Shown here: one piece after another, positions 5,611 to 6,902 of the stretch
How positions within the stretch are numbered: position 1 is the first letter of the stretch
Layout of the letters: each line of letters starts with the position of its first letter
Assembly (NCBI GenBank): GCA_021806765.1
Contig: JAJZQR010000290.1
Coordinates: 1-6,902, forward strand
DNA: 6,902 nucleotides
Reading direction: 5' to 3'
Source: Chloroflexota bacterium
GTDB lineage: Bacteria; Chloroflexota; UBA6077
The notes under the pieces: generated by a model
The model's database searches: none
What the model was told of the DNA's origin: nothing
Seen by the model: the letters and a program-made list of their open reading frames with translations, nothing else
Translations under genes and position numbers: made by a program

Positions 5611-5616
5611 CCTCCT
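5611..5616 (-). promoter_or_regulatory. Ribosome binding site setting the lipoprotein start at 5599
   Basis: A perfect AGGAGG on the minus strand leaves 11 nt before the ATG at 5599 and 20 nt before the next ATG at 5590. It falls inside the longer frame that begins at GTG 5629, which argues against that longer start. Confidence 0.65.
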
Positions 5617-5679
5617 GAGATCTATGCACGGCCGCAAAGAGGAATCGGGCAGGGCGGCCGCCGCATGGTGGGCAGCGAG

Positions 5680-6666
5680 CTAGGGCAGCAATGTTACCAC
5701 ATACGCCTCGCCCATCCGGCGCGCGGTCTCCGCGATCTTGTCTCGCAACTGCGGCGGAGAGAGCACCTCAACTTCGGCTCCCCACGATAGAATCCAGGGC
5801 GTGATCTCCATGGTGCCCGCCACCGTCACTGCGAAGTCCAGCGTTCCGTCCCCGCGCTCCGCCACCGACTGGGAGGGATGCCACGTGCATTCCTTGACCC
5901 TCGATGCGACGGTTGGAGTGAAGCGGAGCCTCACCTCCACCTCCTCGTCCGCCACGACCCCCCAGCTCGACTTCAGGTAGCTGTTCGCGTCGAAGTCGGC
6001 AGGGATCTCGTATGGCTGCTCGGTCAGCTCGATCTGCTGGATCCTCTCCAGCTTGAAGGTGCGCAGCGCCCCGGCGTGGTGGCAGAAGCCGATCAGGTAG
6101 CAGGAGTGGCCGATCGGCGACGGCTCCAGGAAGTAGGGCTCCACCAGCCGCTCCTCGACGCGACTTTGCCCGCCCCCCATCCGCGGATACCAGATCCGAA
6201 CCCTCCTCCCGGTCGCCCAGGCCGTGGAGAGTATGTCGAAGACCCGGGCGTACCGGGCATTCTCGGGTCGACCGACCATCCCCCGAATCGTGTCGGACAG
6301 GTGCTGCGCCACCGCCTTCGGCAACACGGCGGCCAGCTTCCCGAAGGCCGACTCGACGTTGGGGTCGCGCTCGTCGGAGTAGCGGGAGACGAGGCGAGCG
6401 GCCAGAAAGAGGGTCATGGCCTCCAGCAGGGTAAGCTTGAGCGGGGGGAGGAAGACGCCCTCTTCCAGGCCGTAGCGGCTGTTCTCCTGCCAGATGGGAT
6501 AGCCCAGCTCCTCCTGAAGGGCCTTGAGATCCCGGTACACGGTGCGGGTGGACACTGCACATAACTCGGCTAGCCGCCTTGGAGAGAGCCCCTGGGGATA
6601 CTGGTAGAGGGTCTGGGCTACGCGGAGAAGTCGGGCGGTGCGGTCGCGCTTAGCCTCGGAACTCAT
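5680..6666 (-). CDS. WYL-domain transcriptional regulator (HTH-WYL-WCX)
   Basis: A 328-residue protein with the standard architecture of the PafB/PafC/YafY-type family. It has an N-terminal winged helix (about 8-66, with GLSPRRLAELCAVSTRTVYR at 26-45), a middle helical linker, a WYL domain (about 145-215, with HSCYLIGFC and RTFKLERIQQIEL) and a C-terminal WCX extension (about 242-325, with WGAEVEVLSPPQLRDKI). WYL domains sense ligands, often nucleic acid or nucleotide-like, and members control DNA-damage, phage-defence and metabolic genes. Here the signature WYL reads CYL (189-191), so the tryptophan is replaced by cysteine, although the rest of the strand is intact. It is transcribed from its own strong promoter and may be followed by the lipoprotein gene on the same transcript. 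The target is unknown. Nothing in the window is a clear defence or repair gene. Confidence 0.92.
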   Translation of the reverse strand: MSSEAKRDRTARLLRVAQTLYQYPQGLSPRRLAELCAVSTRTVYRDLKALQEELGYPIWQENSRYGLEEGVFLPPLKLTLLEAMTLFLAARLVSRYSDERDPNVESAFGKLAAVLPKAVAQHLSDTIRGMVGRPENARYARVFDILSTAWATGRRVRIWYPRMGGGQSRVEERLVEPYFLEPSPIGHSCYLIGFCHHAGALRTFKLERIQQIELTEQPYEIPADFDANSYLKSSWGVVADEEVEVRLRFTPTVASRVKECTWHPSQSVAERGDGTLDFAVTVAGTMEITPWILSWGAEVEVLSPPQLRDKIAETARRMGEAYVVTLLP

Positions 6667-6724
6667 GGCCTACCCCCTCAGCAGACGAAGCAGTTCTAGG
6701 ACGCGCCGGGCCGGGACGGTCCTG

Positions 6725-6753
6725 ATGGTAGATGCTCATGCGACCCCTGTCAA
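6725..6753 (-). promoter_or_regulatory. Sigma70-type promoter of the WYL regulator gene
   Basis: On the minus strand a consensus -35 TTGACA (6753 to 6748) and a -10 TACCAT (6730 to 6725) are separated by exactly 17 bp. The transcript would start near 6718, about 50 nt before the ATG at 6666. A G-rich Shine-Dalgarno-like run (GAGGGGG, 6679 to 6673) precedes the start codon. Confidence 0.68.
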
Positions 6754-6762
6754 CCGCAGGGG
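6744..6762. promoter_or_regulatory. Candidate operator overlapping the -35 box of the WYL regulator
   Basis: CCCCTG (6744-6749) and CAGGGG (6757-6762) form a perfect 6-bp inverted repeat with a 7-bp spacer that spans the -35 hexamer. Such placement would suit autorepression. The arms are short and GC-rich, so chance is possible. Confidence 0.4.
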
Positions 6763-6840
6763 AGTCCTCTGTCCTGAGATTGATGACCTCAGTCGGCATG
6801 GTTCATGGGGACGGGTAGTTGGAGTTACAGTTTAATGCAA

Positions 6841-6868
6841 CGTCACCCCCGCTTGCGCGGGGGTCCAG
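6841..6868. repeat. REP-like palindrome, second copy of the family in this window
   Basis: A perfect 8-bp stem ACCCCCGC (6845-6852) and GCGGGGGT (6857-6864) surrounds the loop TTGC, flanked by CGTC and CCAG just as at 2121-2148. Relative to that copy, two stem pairs have changed from T-A to C-G on both arms together, so pairing is preserved. It lies about 90 bp upstream of the WYL regulator promoter, in a stretch without genes (6667-6902). Confidence 0.75.
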
Positions 6869-6902
6869 ACGTCCCCTCTCCTCGTGAGGCTGCTCCTTCA
6901 CG

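Noticed and set aside
4538..5683. 381-codon plus-strand frame opposite the thioredoxin-lipoprotein gene
   Set aside because: It is an antisense shadow. The minus-strand frame has the lipobox, the WCPPC motif and a Shine-Dalgarno site.
6774..6792. CTGAG/CTCAG inverted repeat upstream of the WYL promoter
   Set aside because: The five-bp arms are too short to separate from chance, and they lie outside the core promoter.
6883..6902. CGTGA/TCACG inverted repeat at the right window edge
   Set aside because: The five-bp arms with a 10-nt spacer are within chance expectation, and the context is cut by the window edge.

Overview
The window is GC-rich (roughly 60-65% by eye) and bacterial. A lipoprotein with a long Pro/Thr/Ser-rich spacer, a MOT1-type molybdate permease, a ModE-like regulator without a ligand domain and the scattered palindromic repeats would suit a Chloroflexota-like lineage. 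That assignment is an impression from family style, and no marker gene is present to settle it.

Layout. (1) 2-1945, plus strand: the C-terminal two thirds of a large molybdopterin (bis-MGD) oxidoreductase of the TtrA/ArrA/Psr superfamily, cut by the left window edge. (2) 1946-2452: a gene-free stretch rich in mobile and palindromic DNA. It holds a complete 162-bp MITE-like insertion (2040-2201) with 20-bp terminal inverted repeats and a perfect 9-bp target-site duplication, a REP-like hairpin inside it (2121-2148), and an independent long hairpin (2322-2419). (3) 2453-2560, plus strand: a 35-codon single-span membrane peptide with its own Shine-Dalgarno site. (4) 2586-2657, minus strand: a 23-codon remnant that looks like the last helix of a P1B metal-transporting ATPase. 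(5) 4295-2677, minus strand: a two-gene molybdenum operon, a ModE-type DNA-binding protein followed by a MOT1-family permease, coupled by a TGATG overlap. Its promoter has the -10 box buried in a canonical ModE-type operator. (6) 5599-4364, minus strand: a lipoprotein fusing a TlpA/ResA-like thioredoxin domain to a SurA-N-like chaperone domain. (7) 6666-5680, minus strand: a WYL-domain transcriptional regulator with a strong promoter and a possible operator. (8) 6841-6868: a second copy of the REP-like hairpin with compensatory base changes.

How the parts fit together. The partial molybdoenzyme converges on an operon that appears to import molybdate and control that import. This makes a small molybdenum module: supply (MOT1), control (ModE with a CGTTAT-N12-ATAACG operator) and consumer (oxidoreductase). 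The thioredoxin-chaperone lipoprotein would act outside the membrane on disulfides and folding. Its link to the molybdoenzyme is only by position. The space between the convergent halves carries the insertion, the hairpins and the ATPase scar, so it looks like a rearrangement junction.
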